This document shows, one piece after another, positions 37,801-48,100 of a DNA stretch of 64,000 bases. Both the position numbers and the translations under genes were made by a program. Numbering within the stretch: the first letter of the stretch is position 1; each line of letters begins with the position of its first letter. The DNA is taken from the NCBI GenBank assembly GCA_947165505.1, contig CAMVAT010000011.1:24922-88921 (forward strand). The letters are read 5' to 3'. The DNA comes from an uncultured Prevotellaceae bacterium (GTDB lineage Bacteria > Bacteroidota > Bacteroidia > Bacteroidales > Bacteroidaceae). The notes under the pieces were generated by a model, which saw only the letters and a list, made by a program, of their open reading frames with translations, did not search any database and had not been told where the DNA came from.

Positions 37801-38976
37801 GATGCCGCTCAGCGTGCCGCGCTTGCTCCACGAATCGCTGAGGTAAATAGAGCCCCTGCTGTCTACCTTCCTGCGATACACGTAGGGTGTGCACGCGGTG
37901 ATGAAACCGGTCTGGCTGGCATCGTAGGCATCCCACACCAGGCGCATCGTGCCGTTGTACATATCGTACTCGCCGTTGGGCTGCATCGGCACCGGCACGC
38001 CGGGCAGGAAGGCCGTCTTCTTATAGTCGTATGACTGATCCCAGAAGCATTTGCCCGACACCGAGCGCAGGATGTCCTGAGCACGGATGCTCAGGTCCAC
38101 CGACTTGAAGTTGCCCACTTCTTCAGGTATCTTCACGGTGTGCTTCTTCTCCGTGGTCTCGCACTTGAGCACCTCGGTCTGCGTCCGCTGCTTGCCGTTC
38201 TTGAGCGTGTAGGTGAGCGTCAGCGTATAGATGCCCTCGTGCCAGCGATTGTCCTTCAGCTGGTAGGTCACATCGTCGGGCAGGGCCGGCGTGGTAAACT
38301 CAAACTCGTCGGGCTTGGTGCGTTTCTCGCTCACGGTGTATTTCGAGGTGTCGAGGTGTCTCATGCCCATGTCGCGCGACAGCTCCACGGTGCCCATGCT
38401 CATGTTGTACGACGACCCGCCGCTGTGCACATATTCGTAATAGATGTACCACTTGGTGTTGCTCTCCACCATCTCGGGCGGGAAATAGAAATCGATCTTG
38501 GCCGTGATCAGGCGGTCGCCCATACCCTTGCGCAGGGTGTATTTCACGTTGTCGGCACGCTGGCTCCACTCGTCGCCTTCCGAGGACTTGATCTCGGTCT
38601 GCTCGCCCATCATCGAGTTGGTCAGGAATGCCATGCTGCCCGGCATCTTGGTCTGGGCATAGAGCTCCCACCCAATCTCGTTGTCGTTGCTGCAGTTGTC
38701 GGTCTCCACATCCATCAGATGCAGCACCGTGCCCTTGCGGCCGCTCTGGCTGTAGGCGCGGATGGAACCCGACTTGCACCAGGTGTTGGCACTCTTCAGG
38801 TCGGCCACCATCACCTCGAGCGAGATATGGTCGCCATGCACCGTGGCAGTGTAGTTGGCCTCTTTCTTGATTTCGTCGGCCAGGGCTGTCGTGGCGTTCG
38901 CCGACAGCAACAGCATCAGCACCCATATCCAGAGCACCGGAGCCTGTCGTTTGTGGGAGGATTGCAGATGGTACAT
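28819..38976 (-). CDS. Giant LamG-module surface protein, copy 1 (3385 aa)
   Basis: A 3385-residue exported protein (signal peptide about 1-34, …SANATTALA). Parts by residue, approximate: unique N-terminal beta region 35-450; fibronectin-III-like pair 460-650; CnaB/carboxypeptidase-regulatory-like strands 665-700 and 1110-1180 (GKVTYLDTNIPVDSIQFKVD); LamG-like module about 840-1045 with GHLTEVRVWDHVLSDKE; a middle region with ILRRPPGSTSVATYE (about 1580); Ig-like region 2120-2250; LamG-like modules about 2305-2470 and 2500-2690 (FAMEMWFRGDASEQ, GDVDEVRLWSAALDGQ); repeated NMTLRGQILVGDKIS-type modules about 2915-3340. It ends WYTIQGQKLSRRPQQQG then VYIHHGQKVMIKRR, a C-terminal signature shared with three other loci here and resembling a short type-IX-secretion sorting tail. 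Likely an extracellular adhesin or glycan-binding protein. Its upstream neighbour is a full-length paralogue. Confidence 0.85.
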   Translation of the reverse strand: MYHLQSSHKRQAPVLWIWVLMLLLSANATTALADEIKKEANYTATVHGDHISLEVMVADLKSANTWCKSGSIRAYSQSGRKGTVLHLMDVETDNCSNDNEIGWELYAQTKMPGSMAFLTNSMMGEQTEIKSSEGDEWSQRADNVKYTLRKGMGDRLITAKIDFYFPPEMVESNTKWYIYYEYVHSGGSSYNMSMGTVELSRDMGMRHLDTSKYTVSEKRTKPDEFEFTTPALPDDVTYQLKDNRWHEGIYTLTLTYTLKNGKQRTQTEVLKCETTEKKHTVKIPEEVGNFKSVDLSIRAQDILRSVSGKCFWDQSYDYKKTAFLPGVPVPMQPNGEYDMYNGTMRLVWDAYDASQTGFITACTPYVYRRKVDSRGSIYLSDSWSKRGTLSGISNKQLSYTDTNLEPGSYYKYMVVNVPNAWIESRGVTSTQLNEPDGDMLNWLGYAFSDALATDISMGIRHLRQDTTVTDKVRLTWEYDRVPVKVQKVQFQVWKKAHEGSDWKVLGTVDADAAPKSGTVLSFTDSNLADKSERFDYKVSLAINDGQYVFESDVVTAGLLAGTLVKNLEVSKGTHESTVRLTWGAKQIGTGKTIFVVSRRYAGAKEDFMRVYTVSGTADTYTYEDDTVQPGYYYEYKVEAYSGEIAAELLQNSLTDVGFCQARGVISGRVTFGTGIAVEDVRLSLRSSDSDGHGVQGYSQYVGGASEGIWWDADSTATAKLFGSGKDYTVQLFVRPDSALSEGAVVGNIPGLGHIVLGKEKDGRYPLHCVQTTVNTSRQTFTETNAFRAICFSPYEDKYYDETEQCTVYGQNTGLGVGFQWESEGYKMLERIYINEGTGYWFALYGRRKTLDEPVNCDVVETVDNTYDLCLDLAANAYSLLTISNRQGQWSFSVNDSTSTDMTFLHKKEKTTEVSNFPADYVVYNNNLVNLGGTLVDNFHGDRWKNYVKDVAADIQPGRTEIVPGSFAVGGAQGIADEQAFRGHLTEVRVWDHVLSDKEQATYADRVLSGREQGLRLYWPMDEGLDHYVFDASYANDVPNGRHAIIGVNVSSSVIIPSDEILSRYGLTDSNGEYTIRGIPFVGTGTNYTIVPSKSIHTFSPQSRNGFIGNGNLTLNAYDFTDNSSFTVKGKVTYLDTNIPVDSIQFKVDGALQKSKDGMLMTNADGEYELSVPIGEHRIEAYREGHRLTSFPLDGTAYDFHRAETVNFIDSTLVNVTGRINGGFSDQDAPVGFGLSTNRIGQATIKLSLGKEAQCSFNYRLDEHGSGTFGTEPIAVESATSRIASKAWRGGGEHDDTYYVYITTDAKTGEYSALLPPLKYKVESITFSGGTDYDNEPVFSQNLPMIDATSAQKDKQQTDSATVDGVKEAYIYAAKMNRQLRVQPTVSVVQTGARNGHFGEEKVAVKNIDGTVDSVAVVTFTDTGYHYTFGHPIYVSGQQYYNDISVAERYKNLDTGEEVCEYPEDAVVTIINDASALVSVYAEKAMVNGEEVEAGTEYEVPVIQCTPDADGMVYYQFVGGFPNLAEGNLRNFSVSVNIDGRKYMWHAPDSEGDALDLIVLGAVASGANFVTQGPDQVDYILRRPPGSTSVATYEDSTVRSYKKSTIDVEGDMTGGGVYVSVGVTVEKIAGTAILMDESKFKGYFETSIVREGGWKDTDAESTAESYSLTEKISTPKNAVFSPTTGEYRSDAGDTFFGRSTNQLFCKGRILGIYKQDDGTYALEERQGITVGESFGTTFVYTQEYIEHTLIPNWKALIDSKLTHVNGNHWDASVAKKVEGEVMYYTMYQPGDDEYGRPNGDTEYWGSRIAERGGWPSYRVVNGTDQPNVEDEVQPAIIQIQRWQDILAMNEEDKLKAFDNTSEYLEDNYSFAGGTSVNHSDAYQHETKSGHSHSYTWVLNSETHFGLLVDDIGGYAIVTHKDTHGDGNESATTESESSKISWTLSDGDSRTALSVDVFKSPLGYGPIFRTRGGQSVNPYEGATYTQYYKKGAQMDEATMRIERPVLVVESPLVTGVPSGGEAKFTLKMSNQSETGHTGTFILDAIENSNPNGAVLLIDGMPLSVGHGGRQVKISAGQTLEKTLVVTQSDRSVNVYDDIRLVLRSEKDLANRSDEAILRVEFVPASAQIDLAVAHTVLNQADEEQYGGFQVTLSNLDRQDTGLKGVRLQYRRKGLDTWNLAHLWVADSKDLEQGAELLPEEATALTHQVVFPADGTYELRAQTYGKYGQDDVTYETAVIELVQDTRGPKLLGMVSPQNGDLTYTERNNMHLRFNEAINNNALSQSDNFVIEGNLNNVVNDAYADVAYQMNGECQTQADFDLADKDVAIGFWIYRQGDGDILSLGRGESRLSLSSVGGRLKFETGAGQASIMTDEVLPADKWNYVAISYKHSVGEGTASNISALYANSDNPQPVYLLSEQPVGDIVGNGPLVVGGAMTQGRMHDLTLWNTYKTAQELYESRDWQKANYTPGLVGYWRMDEGHGLTMADRVRSRDLYMAAENWYINNENRAAHLDGSEALKIDVATFNPRSNDNFAMEMWFRGDASEQNNEAQLLSAQSGLCVGFAGGKLTLSDRRHSIDAAGQEQTEVVKQTVLSDRNYCDGAWHHFALNVRRGISAVAYIDGQAVKTLPEGGIAGLSTHYLTVGGEGTLLAADGTNSGGATNLFAGDVDEVRLWSAALDGQLIADRMYDRLNDTYAGLVGYFPMEDISRSVTGTVTTTFSTENKGVADSQLTLVGTPSQSLTAPALKPGSSRMRLDDKQFGFTASADEIYFTFGDDVLPLMDGNDFTVTVSNIKDEHGNNSETVSWTFHADFAGIYWADEEYDVNLEKRWDETLTYNLLLLNPTGQTQSYVVTGNPSWMMLDKLADSSSKSIINITMTLPPSVPVGRHTEFLYVTDSRGIKRALKVNVTVTGDEPDWAVNPSLYEGNMTLRGQILVGDKISDYTRSKVAAFDTYGNCRGVASPAYVKTRDAYYVDMVIYGNADTDPAGRELTFRYYDASTGVTYPMVQVQMPDGPAVQTIAYANDAVYGSYDDPVRFVAQQSLLQYMQLASGWTWASIYVDPYTTSIGNVLQNAMPHLMNIKGHKAFSTVSTDRTEVVGELKEIVPGAMYKIQSSSAVQFEVIGAFINVRNTEQTIQPGYNWIGSLSNVTMSPEQAFADLQPENGDMVKTRSAFSTYRDGVWEGELRSIIPGVGYIYQSQADKSKVFRYPQLQGSTAAQASAYNLSDFDDHSMAASSYYTPADEHQFPDNMNMIAVVKKDGMLIENAEVAAFVGGECRGAVECNNGYYFLTVLGSSTDDQDVAVEIRVRIDGEEYTVASQAFISDAFYGTLDEPYVLDVDATAIRTVNIDEVTDDEDWYTIQGQKLSRRPQQQGVYIHHGQKVMIKRR

Positions 38977-39020
38977 ATCTATTGTTTTTTTATTATTATT
39001 CTGCTAATGTTTCGCTACCG

Positions 39021-39028
39021 CAAAGGTA
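39021..39028 (-). promoter_or_regulatory. -7 box of giant gene copy 1
   Basis: TACCTTTG on the minus strand, 45 nt before the ATG. A TTTG lies upstream, but only 13 bp away, so the -33 element is uncertain. The box shows that copy 1 can be transcribed without copy 2. Confidence 0.6.
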
Positions 39029-39079
39029 ATATATTCTTTGACAAATTCATGCTCTTAACCGGAAAATGGGGATGTCTTG

Positions 39080-39137
39080 TTGCGACACCCCCGGGATGCT
39101 GCGACAAATCGGGGGATGAGGCCGCAAATCTGTCGCA
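39080..39137. repeat. TGCGACA elements upstream of giant gene copy 1
   Basis: TTGCGACA (39080-39087), TGCGACAAATCGGGGG (39100-39115) and TGTCGCA (39131-39137). The first two recur in the same order upstream of copy 2 (49559-49594). Confidence 0.6.
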
Positions 39138-39159
39138 GGCATCCGTTCCGTTATTTCAG

Positions 39160-42100
39160 TTATCGGCGTACGGTCACCTTCTGTCCGTGGTGGATATACA
39201 CCCCCTGCTGCATCGGGCGCCGGCTGAGCTTCTGGCCCTGAAGGGTGTACCACTCGTCGTCGTCGGCTGCGTCGTCGATGTTCACCGTGCGTATGGCGGT
39301 GGCATCCACGTCGAGCACGTAGGGTTCATCGAGCGAACCGAAGAGGGCGTCGCTGACGAAAGGCTGCGAGGCCACCGTGTATTCCTCGCCGTCGATGCGC
39401 ACACGTATCTCCACCGCCGCATCCTGGTCGTCGGCCGACGAACCGAGGATGGTGAGGAAGTAATATCCGTCCATGCACTCGATGGCTCCGCGGCACTCGC
39501 CATTCACGAAGGCGGCCACCTCAGCTGTCTCTATCTGCATGCCGTCTTTCTTCACCACGGCTATCATGTTCATGTTGTCGGGGAACAGATGCTCGTCCAT
39601 CGGTGTGTAGTACGTTGCCGCACCCATCTCTCCTTCGGTTGCCATCAGGCTGAAGGAGGTGCTCTGGGCATCAGAGCTGGCAGCCACCTGCGGATAGCGG
39701 AAGGTCTTGGCTTCGGCGGCTTTCGACAGGTAGATATATCCCTGTCCCGGCACGATGCTCTGCAGGTTGCCCTCCCACACGCCGTCGCGGTAGGTGGAGA
39801 AGGCGGTGCGCGTCTTCACCATGTCGCCATTCTCGGGCTGCAGGTCGGCAAAAGCCAAGGCGGGCGACATCACCACGTTCGACAGTGTGCCTATCCAGTT
39901 GTATTGGGGTGCCATCGTCGCTTCGGTGTTGCGCACGTTGATCAGTGTGCCCACCACGTCGAAGCTCGTGGCTGCCTTGGTGCGCACCTTGTACATCTGT
40001 CCGGGTTCGATGGTCTGCAACATACCCGTCACCTTGCTGCCGTCGGCGGCCACCGTGGCAAAGCCGGTGTGGCTCTTCACGGTATGCAGTTTCTTCAGCT
40101 CGGTGCTGTTCTGCGGCAGCACGTCGGCGATGGCGGTCGAGGCGGGCTGCACATAGATCGAGGTCCAGGCCCAGCCCTTGTCCAGTTGCATGCGCTGCAT
40201 GATGAAGTCGGAGGCGTTGAAGAGCACCGGGGCATCATACGAACCGATGACGGCATCGGGCGAATAGGTCAGGGTGGTGGCAGGCTGGCGGCCGGGCACC
40301 GTGACGCTGACCACGGGATAGGTGGTGCCGGTAGAGGCATCGTAGAGCATGAAGGTCAGTTCGCGCTCGGCACTCGACAGTGATGTGGCAGAGCCACCGT
40401 AGATGGTCATATCCACGTAGTAGGCATCGCGCGTCTTCACGTAGGCCGGACTGGCCACGCCGCGGCAGTTGCCGTTGCTGTCGAAGGCGGCGATCTTGCT
40501 TCCGGTGTAGTCGCTGATCTTGTCGCCCACCATGACCTGCCCGCGCAGCGCCATGTTGCTCTCGTAGGCCGAGGCATCGACCGCCCAGTCGGGCACGTCG
40601 CCCTCGACGGTCAGGTTCACATGCAGGATGCGCTGTATGCCGAGGCGGTCGGTCAGGTAGATATCGTCGGCATAGCGGCCTACAGGCACCGAGGAGGGTA
40701 TCTCAAAGTAGATATCCGTGAGGTATTGGCTGGTGGTGCCCACGGCATCGCCCTTCAGGGTGAGCCACGACGGCAAGCTGCTGATCTCGTAGCTCTGCAG
40801 GGTCTCTGAACGGTCGAGGATAGAGACGGTCGTCTCCTTGGTCTCGTTCCATTTCTTGCTGATGTCGGCTACGCGCGGCGACCAGTTCAGTGCGGCGAAG
40901 TCGGCGTGGAAGGTCCACGACACAGGCTCGGAGTTGTTGCCGTGCTCGTCTTTGATGTTGGCCACCGTGACGGTGAAGTCGTTGCCGTCCATGAGCGACA
41001 GCACGTCGTCGCCGAAGCGGAAGTAGATCTCGTCGTCGGATACGACGTAGTCAAACTGTGTGTCGGCCAGTCGCATGCGGCTCGAACCGGGTTTGAGCGC
41101 CGGTGCAGTCGTGCTCTGTGCGGGTGTGCCCACGAGTGTCAGGCGCGAGTCGGCCACGCCTTTATTCTGGGTGCTGAACGTGGTGGTCACGGTGCCTGTG
41201 ACGTTGCGGTTGATGTCTTCCATGGGGAAGTAGCCCACCAGTCCGGCGTAGGTGTCGTCGAGCCGCTCGTACATGCGGTCGGCGATGAGCTGCCCGTCGA
41301 GGGCGGCGCTCCACAGGCGCACCTCGTCAATGTCGCCAGTAAAGAGGCGGGTCTGTCCGCCGTTGCTCGCTCCGTCGGCATCGAGCAGCGTCTCTTCGCC
41401 GCCCACCAACAGGTAGTGTGCAATCATGCCTTCGACATCGCTCTCGGGCAGTGTCTTCACGGCCTGTCCGTCGATGTAGGCCACGGCGCTGATACCACGG
41501 CGCACGTTGAGGGCGATGTGGTGCCAGGTGCCGTCGCAGTAGTTGCGGTCGCTCAGCTCGGTCTGTTTCACCACCGACACCTGCTCCTGCCCGCCACCGT
41601 CGATGTAGTGGCGGCGGTCGGCGAGTGTGAGTTTGCCGTCGGCGAATCCGATGCTCAGTCCGCTCTGTGCCGACAGCAGCTGTGCGTTGCTGTTCTGTTC
41701 TGAGGCCTCGGCGCGGAACCACAGTTCCATGGCGAAGTTGTCGGTGCTGCGGAAGTTGAGCGTCGATACATCAATCTTCAGCGCCTCGCTGCCGTCGAGG
41801 TGTGCGGCACGGTTTTCGTTGTTGATATACCAGCTGTCGGAGGCCATGGTGAGGTCGCGCGAGCGCACCCTGTCGGTCATGGTCTGTCCGTGGCCTTCGT
41901 CCATGCGCCAGTATCCGATCAGGCCCGAGGTGTAATTGGCCTTCAGTTCGTTGCGGCTCTCAAACAGCTGCTGTGCCGAGATATCGCTGTTCCACAGTGT
42001 CAGGCTGCTGATGCGCCCTACCATGCCGTCGCCGCCGAGTGAGAGGTGTCCCTGTCCGAACACATCGTCCATCTCGCACTCACGCACCACATAGACGGGG

Positions 42101-45100
42101 TTATTCTCGCCGGCATTGACATAGAGCATCGTCAGGTGACCGGTGATCTCGTCGGCGCGCTTCTGGCGGTAGTTCAGAGCCACGTAGGTCCAGGTGTCGG
42201 CGGGCAATACGACGCCGGTCTTCACCACGTCGTTGCCGGCTCCGGGCTCGATGCTCAGCTGTCCACCGTCGTAGGTGCCCAAGGCGAAGCGGTTGCCCTC
42301 GTTGCCGATGCTCAGCAGTGTGCCGTCGCCCTGGCGGTAGAGCCAGAAGCCCATGGCCACATCACTGTTCGACAAGAGGAAGTTGGCGTCGGTCTGAGCC
42401 TCCTGGCCGTTGAGCTGCAGCGCCACGTCGGGATAGGGGCGTGCGGCATCCACCACCACGTTGTTCATCCCGCCTTCGATACGGAAGTTGTCGGTCTTGC
42501 TCATCGCATTGCCGTTGAGCGTCTCGTTGAACCTGAGGTGCATATCGTTGCGGTTGAGGAAGGTGAGGCTGCCTTCAGTGGGACTAACCATGCCCAGTAT
42601 CTGCGGGCCGCGGGTGTCTTGCGTCACCTCGATGATGTCGGTCTCGTAGGTCACATCGTCGTTGCCATACTTGCCGAAGGTCTGCGCACGCAACTCATAG
42701 GTGCCGTCTGCGGGGAAGGTCACTTGATAGGCGAGTTGCTCACCGGCGTCGGGTAACTGCTCGTCGCCCTGCCCCACCTGGGCGGCATCGGCCAGCCACT
42801 GGTGTGCCAGGCTCCAGGCATCCATGCCCTTGCGGCGGTACTGCAAGCGCACGCCCTGCAGGCCGTTGTCTTGCCTGTCGAGGTTCGACAGCTGCACGCG
42901 GAAACCGCCATACTGGTCTTTGTCGGCCTGGTTGAGCACGGTGTTGGCCACGGCTATGTCGATGTGCGCAGAGGCGGGCACGAACTGCACGCTCAGCGCT
43001 ACCTCTTCGCTCTGGGCCGTGCGGTCCTTCTCTGAGCGCAGCACCAGACGTATATTGTCGTAGTTGTTGATGCTGCGGTCGCTCTGCCTCACGATGAGGG
43101 TCTTGGTGACGGTCTCGCCGCCCTGAATGAGCACACTGCGTCCTGGACGCCCGCTGCTGATGGCGGCACCGTCCATGCTGAGGATGGCGCCATTGGGGTT
43201 GCTTTTATCAATCACTTCCAGCAGGAAGGTGCTGGCATGACCGGTCTCGGAGAGGTTCGACATCTCGAGCGTGAACTTGGCCTCGCCACCCGCGGGCACA
43301 CCCGTGAGCTGTGGGTTGGCCACCTTGAGCTGTGGCACCTCCACGCGCATGGTCGCCTCGTCGAGCTTGGCGCCCACTTCGTAATAACGGGTATAGGTGG
43401 CATCCTGATAGGGATTGGCACTCTGTCCGCCACGGGTGCGGAAGATAGGTCCCCAGCCAGCGGGCGACTCATAGACATCGACGCTGAGTGCAGTGCGCGG
43501 GTCGGCATCCGAGAGGGTCCACGACACGGTGTTGGCGCTTGAAGTGCTCTCGTCGGTCACGGTCTTATCGTGGTGGCCGAAGTTAACTTTCACTTTGACG
43601 TAAGCACCGGCATTGTTGAGCAGAGCCCCATCCTTGTTTTCAACTATGACGTTGTGATACGTGTCGTGTGTGTGTGTGGTGCTCTGCGTGTTGCTGTTGG
43701 TGGTGGTCATGCTGACCGAGGTGCCATTGGCGAAGGAGTAATTGTCGATGAGGCGGTCGGAATCGTCGAAAGCCTCGAGTTTGTCTTGCTCGTTCATGGC
43801 CAGCACGCTCTCCCACCGCTGTATCTGGTTGATGGCCAGCTCTATCTCGTCATCGTGCATCTCGCCCGTGCCATCCACCATCATATAGCTCGGCCAGCCG
43901 TTGCGCTCGGCAAAGAGGGTACCCCAGCGGGGGTCGGCGTTGTGGCGTCCGTACTCGGCGTCGCCCTTGTTGTACATGGTGTAGTACATCACCTGCCCCT
44001 CCACCTTCTTGGCCACCGAGGGGTCCCAGTGGTTGCCGTCAACATGCGTCAGCTTCGATTCGATGGCTGCCTTCCAGTTGGGGATGAGCACGTCGATGAC
44101 GTAGGCCTGGGTATAGGCGAACGTGGTGCCGTAAATCTCGCTGAAAGCCAGTCCTTCGCGCTGCTCCAAGGCGTAAGTGCCGTCGGCCTGCTTGAAGACA
44201 TTGAGCACCAGTCCCTTGCTGAAGAGGTGGTTGGTGGAGCGCCCGATGAAAGTGTCGCCGCCATCGGCACGGAATTTGCCGTCATCGACGCTATAGACCT
44301 GCTCGCGAGGGGTCGATACCAGGTCGGTGAGGGTATAGGTGTCGGAGGTGGCCTCCACATCTGAGTCTTCCCACGAATTGTCTCTGCCTAAGTATGTATC
44401 GACTACTGGATGCCATTTAGAGGCAAGATAGATAAGCATGCCAAGGATGGGGGTACCTTTTTGCAACTTAAAGGTGGGCGCGGCACTGACCCATGCACCG
44501 CCGCCACCAAATTTCGAGTCGGCGTCCACCTCGGTCGTTGAGTTAGTGTGGATGGTCTTCGTCTCGTAGGTGGCCACCGAGGTGGAGCCCGGCGGACGGC
44601 GGATGATATAGTCGGGCTTGTCGGGACCCTCGGTCATGAAGTTGGTGCCCGAAGCGAGCACGCCCAGTACATAAACGGGGAGGTCGCCAGCCGTCGATTC
44701 GCCGTTCTGCCACGGATAGGTGCGCCCATCGACTTGGGCACTGATGTTGAGCGAACGCAGGTAGCCCTCGCCCAGATAGGGGAAACCGCCCACGAACTGG
44801 TAAGTGGCATGGCCTACGGAGTCGGGGGTGATCTGTATGCGCGGCACTTCGTATTCGGCACCGGCCTCCACCTCCTCGCCGTCGATGACGGCTTTCTCAC
44901 CGACGACGGAGACAAGCAGACTGGCATCGTTCATGATGATGATCTCGGCATCCTCGGGATACTCGCGCACCTCTCGGCCCGTGTCGAGGTTACGATACAC
45001 CTCCGACACGTTGATGTCGAGCGTATAGCGCTCGTTCTGCATGATGATGGGGTGGCCGAAGCGGTAGTTGCAGCCGCTGTCGGTCAATGTGACGACATCG

Positions 45101-48100
45101 ACCGAGTCAACGCCGTTGACTTCGTTTTTCACCGCCACTTTCATCTCGCCGAAGACGCCCTCGTCCATGCCTTTCTGACGGACCGTGATGGTCGGGGCGG
45201 TACGCAACTGGCGGTTCATCTTGCCCGAGTAGGTGTAGTAGAGGGTCTGTCCTTCGACCACCAGCGAGTCTTTCGGCAAGGTCTCTGCGATGGTGTTGGT
45301 GGCGTCGATCATGGGCAGGTTCTGGCTGAACACCGGCTCGCTGTCGTAGTCGGTGCCGCCGGCGAAGGTGATGCTCTCCACCTTGTATTTCAGCGGGGGC
45401 AACAGGGCCGAATACTCGCCGGTCTGGGCATCGGTGGTGATATAGACGTAGTAGGTGTCGTCGTGCTCGCCGCCGCCGCGCCAGGCTTTGCTGCCTACGA
45501 GCTCTGATGCGCTCTCCACGGCGATGGGCTCGGTGCCGAAAGTGCCGTCGCCATGCTCGTCGAGACGGTAGTTGAACGAGCACTGAGCCTCCTTGCCCAG
45601 GCTCAGTTTGATGGTGGCCTGACCGATGCGGTTGGTGCTCAGGCCGAAGCCCACGGGTGCATTCTGGTCGGAGAAACCGCCGTTGATGCGGCCCGTGACG
45701 TTGACCAGTGTCGAGTCGATGAAGTTGACCGTCTCGGCACGGTGGAAGTCGTAGGTCGAACCGTCGAGGGGGAACGAGGTGAGGCGGTGGCCGTTGCGGT
45801 AGGCCTCGATGAGGTGCTCGCCGATGGGCACCGAGATCTCATATTCGCCGTTGGAGTCGGTCGTCACGGCTTTGTTGTCCTTATAGGCGATGTTGCCGTC
45901 GACCATGAACTGTATGCTGTCGGCGGGGATGTTGGTGTCGAGATAGGTCACCTTGCCCTTGACCGGGAACGATGAGTCGTCGGTGAAGTCGTAGGCGTTG
46001 AGCGTCAGGTTGCCGTTGCCGATGAACCCGTTGCGCGACTGGGGCGAGAAAGTGTGTATGCTCTTCGACGGCACGACGGCGTAGGTGGAGCCCGACCCTA
46101 TGAAGGGTATGCCGCGGATGATGTAGTCGCCGTTGCCGTCGGTCAGCGCATAGCGCGACAGCTGGTCGTCGGCCGGTATGATGACCGACGCGGTGATGTT
46201 GCTGCCCACCACGGCGTGACGGCTGTTGGGGGTGTCGTTGGCATACGAGGCGTCGAACACATAGTGGTCGAGACCCTCGTCCATGGGCCAGTAGAGTTTC
46301 AGACCGTCTTCATGGCCGTTGAGCATCCGGTCGGCATAGCTGGCACGCTCCTTGTCGCTGAGCACATGGTCCCACACGCGCACCTCGGTGAGGTGGCCTC
46401 GGAAGGCCTGACCCTCGGTGATGCTCTGGGCGCCGCCCACGGCGAAGGGGCCGGGTGCCACTTCGGTGCTCACCTGTGGTGTGGTCGCGTCGGCAACGTA
46501 ATTTTTCCACCTATCGCCGTGGAAGGTGTCAACCAGCGTGCCGCCTAAATAGACGAGGGCGTTGTTATAGACCACATAGTCGTCAGGGAGATCCAACTCT
46601 TCCGTTGCCGTCTCGTTGTGCAAGTGCGTCATGCTTGTCGAGGTGGCATCGTTGACGCTGAACGACCATTGCCCCTGACGGCAGCTGACGGTGAGCAGCG
46701 AGTACGATGCGCCTGCGATGTCGATGCCCAGGTCGTAGGTGTCGACCGACCTCTCCACGATGTCGTGGCTAATCGGCTCATCAAGCGACACCTTGCGGCG
46801 GAAGAGGCAGAACTTGCCGCCCGGTTCACCATCGATATCGACGAGGATTCCATTCGCCTGGTATCCCTCGGCCTGCCACTGGTCGCCGATTTCCATGAAG
46901 TGCTTGTAAGTATAGACAGTGCACTGCTCCGTGGCGTTGTAGGTGTCTTCACTGATATTGGTACTGTAACAGATGCCGCGAAAGGCGTAGGCCTCGGTAA
47001 ATGCCTGACGAATGGTGTTGACGGTCGCCCGCTCGCAGTGCAACGGGTAGCGTCCGTCTTTCTCTTTGCCCAGCACGATATGTCCCAGACCGGGGATGTG
47101 ACCCACGACGGCACCTTCGCTCAGGGCCGAGTCGGGGCGCACGAACAGCTGCACCGTATAGTCCTTGCTATTGTCGAACAGCTGCGCCGTGGCGGCCGAG
47201 TCGGCATTCCACACGATGCCCTCCGAGGCTCCGCCCACATACTGCGAATAGCCCTTCACCGTATTGTCGTTGTTCTCACTCGTGGGGCGCAGGCTCAGGC
47301 GCACATTCTCGACGGCGGTGCCGGTGCCGAAGGTGACACGGCCCGTGATGACGCCGCGCGCCTGGCAGAAACCCACGTCGGTCAGGCTGTTCTGGAACCC
47401 GCCGTCGGCGGCTGCGGTACTCTCGCTGCTGTAGGTGTCGAGACGGTACTCGTAGTAATAGCCCGGCAACACGGTGTTGTCCTCGTACACATAGTTGGTC
47501 GAGGTGCCCGTGGTGGAGTAGATCTTCATGAACTCATCGTCGGTGCCGGCATAGCGGCGCGAGAGCACGTAGGTGGCATTGCTGTTGCCCACCTGGTTGG
47601 AACCCCAGGTGAGTCGCACCGTGCCCTCGTGCGTGCCCTTAGTGGCAAGCAGGTTCTTGCCGGTGGTGCCGTCGATGATGGCGGCGGTGACGATGCCGCT
47701 CTCAAACACATTGTTGCCGCCGTTGATCGACAGCGACACCTTATACTCGAAGGGCACATGGCCGCCGGGCAGGTCGCCGTCGGTGTACGACGCCACGGTG
47801 CCGGCAGCGGGGTTGGCATCGGCATTCACCTTGCCCGCCTCGCTCCACTCGCTGGTGCCGGGGGCCCGCTTCCACACCTGGAAGTCCACCTTCTGCGCCT
47901 TCACCGGCACACGGTCGTACGTCCACGTGAGCCGCACGCGGTCGGTCACGGTGAGGTCCTGCTGCAAGTTGTTGATGCGGGTATAGAGCGACGTGGCCAC
48001 AGGCGAGAGGGTCTGATAGCCCAACTGCGCGAGCATCTCGTCGGTGATGCTGTTCAGGTCGCTGGTGGTATAGCTCTGGTTCTTGATCCAACTGTTGGGC

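Noticed and set aside
38140..40383. A long open frame on the plus strand (about 747 codons) opposite the giant genes
   Set aside because: It crosses the end of one giant gene, the gap with its promoter, and the start of the other. It is Val/His/Gly-rich without a domain, as expected for the complement of GC-rich codons.
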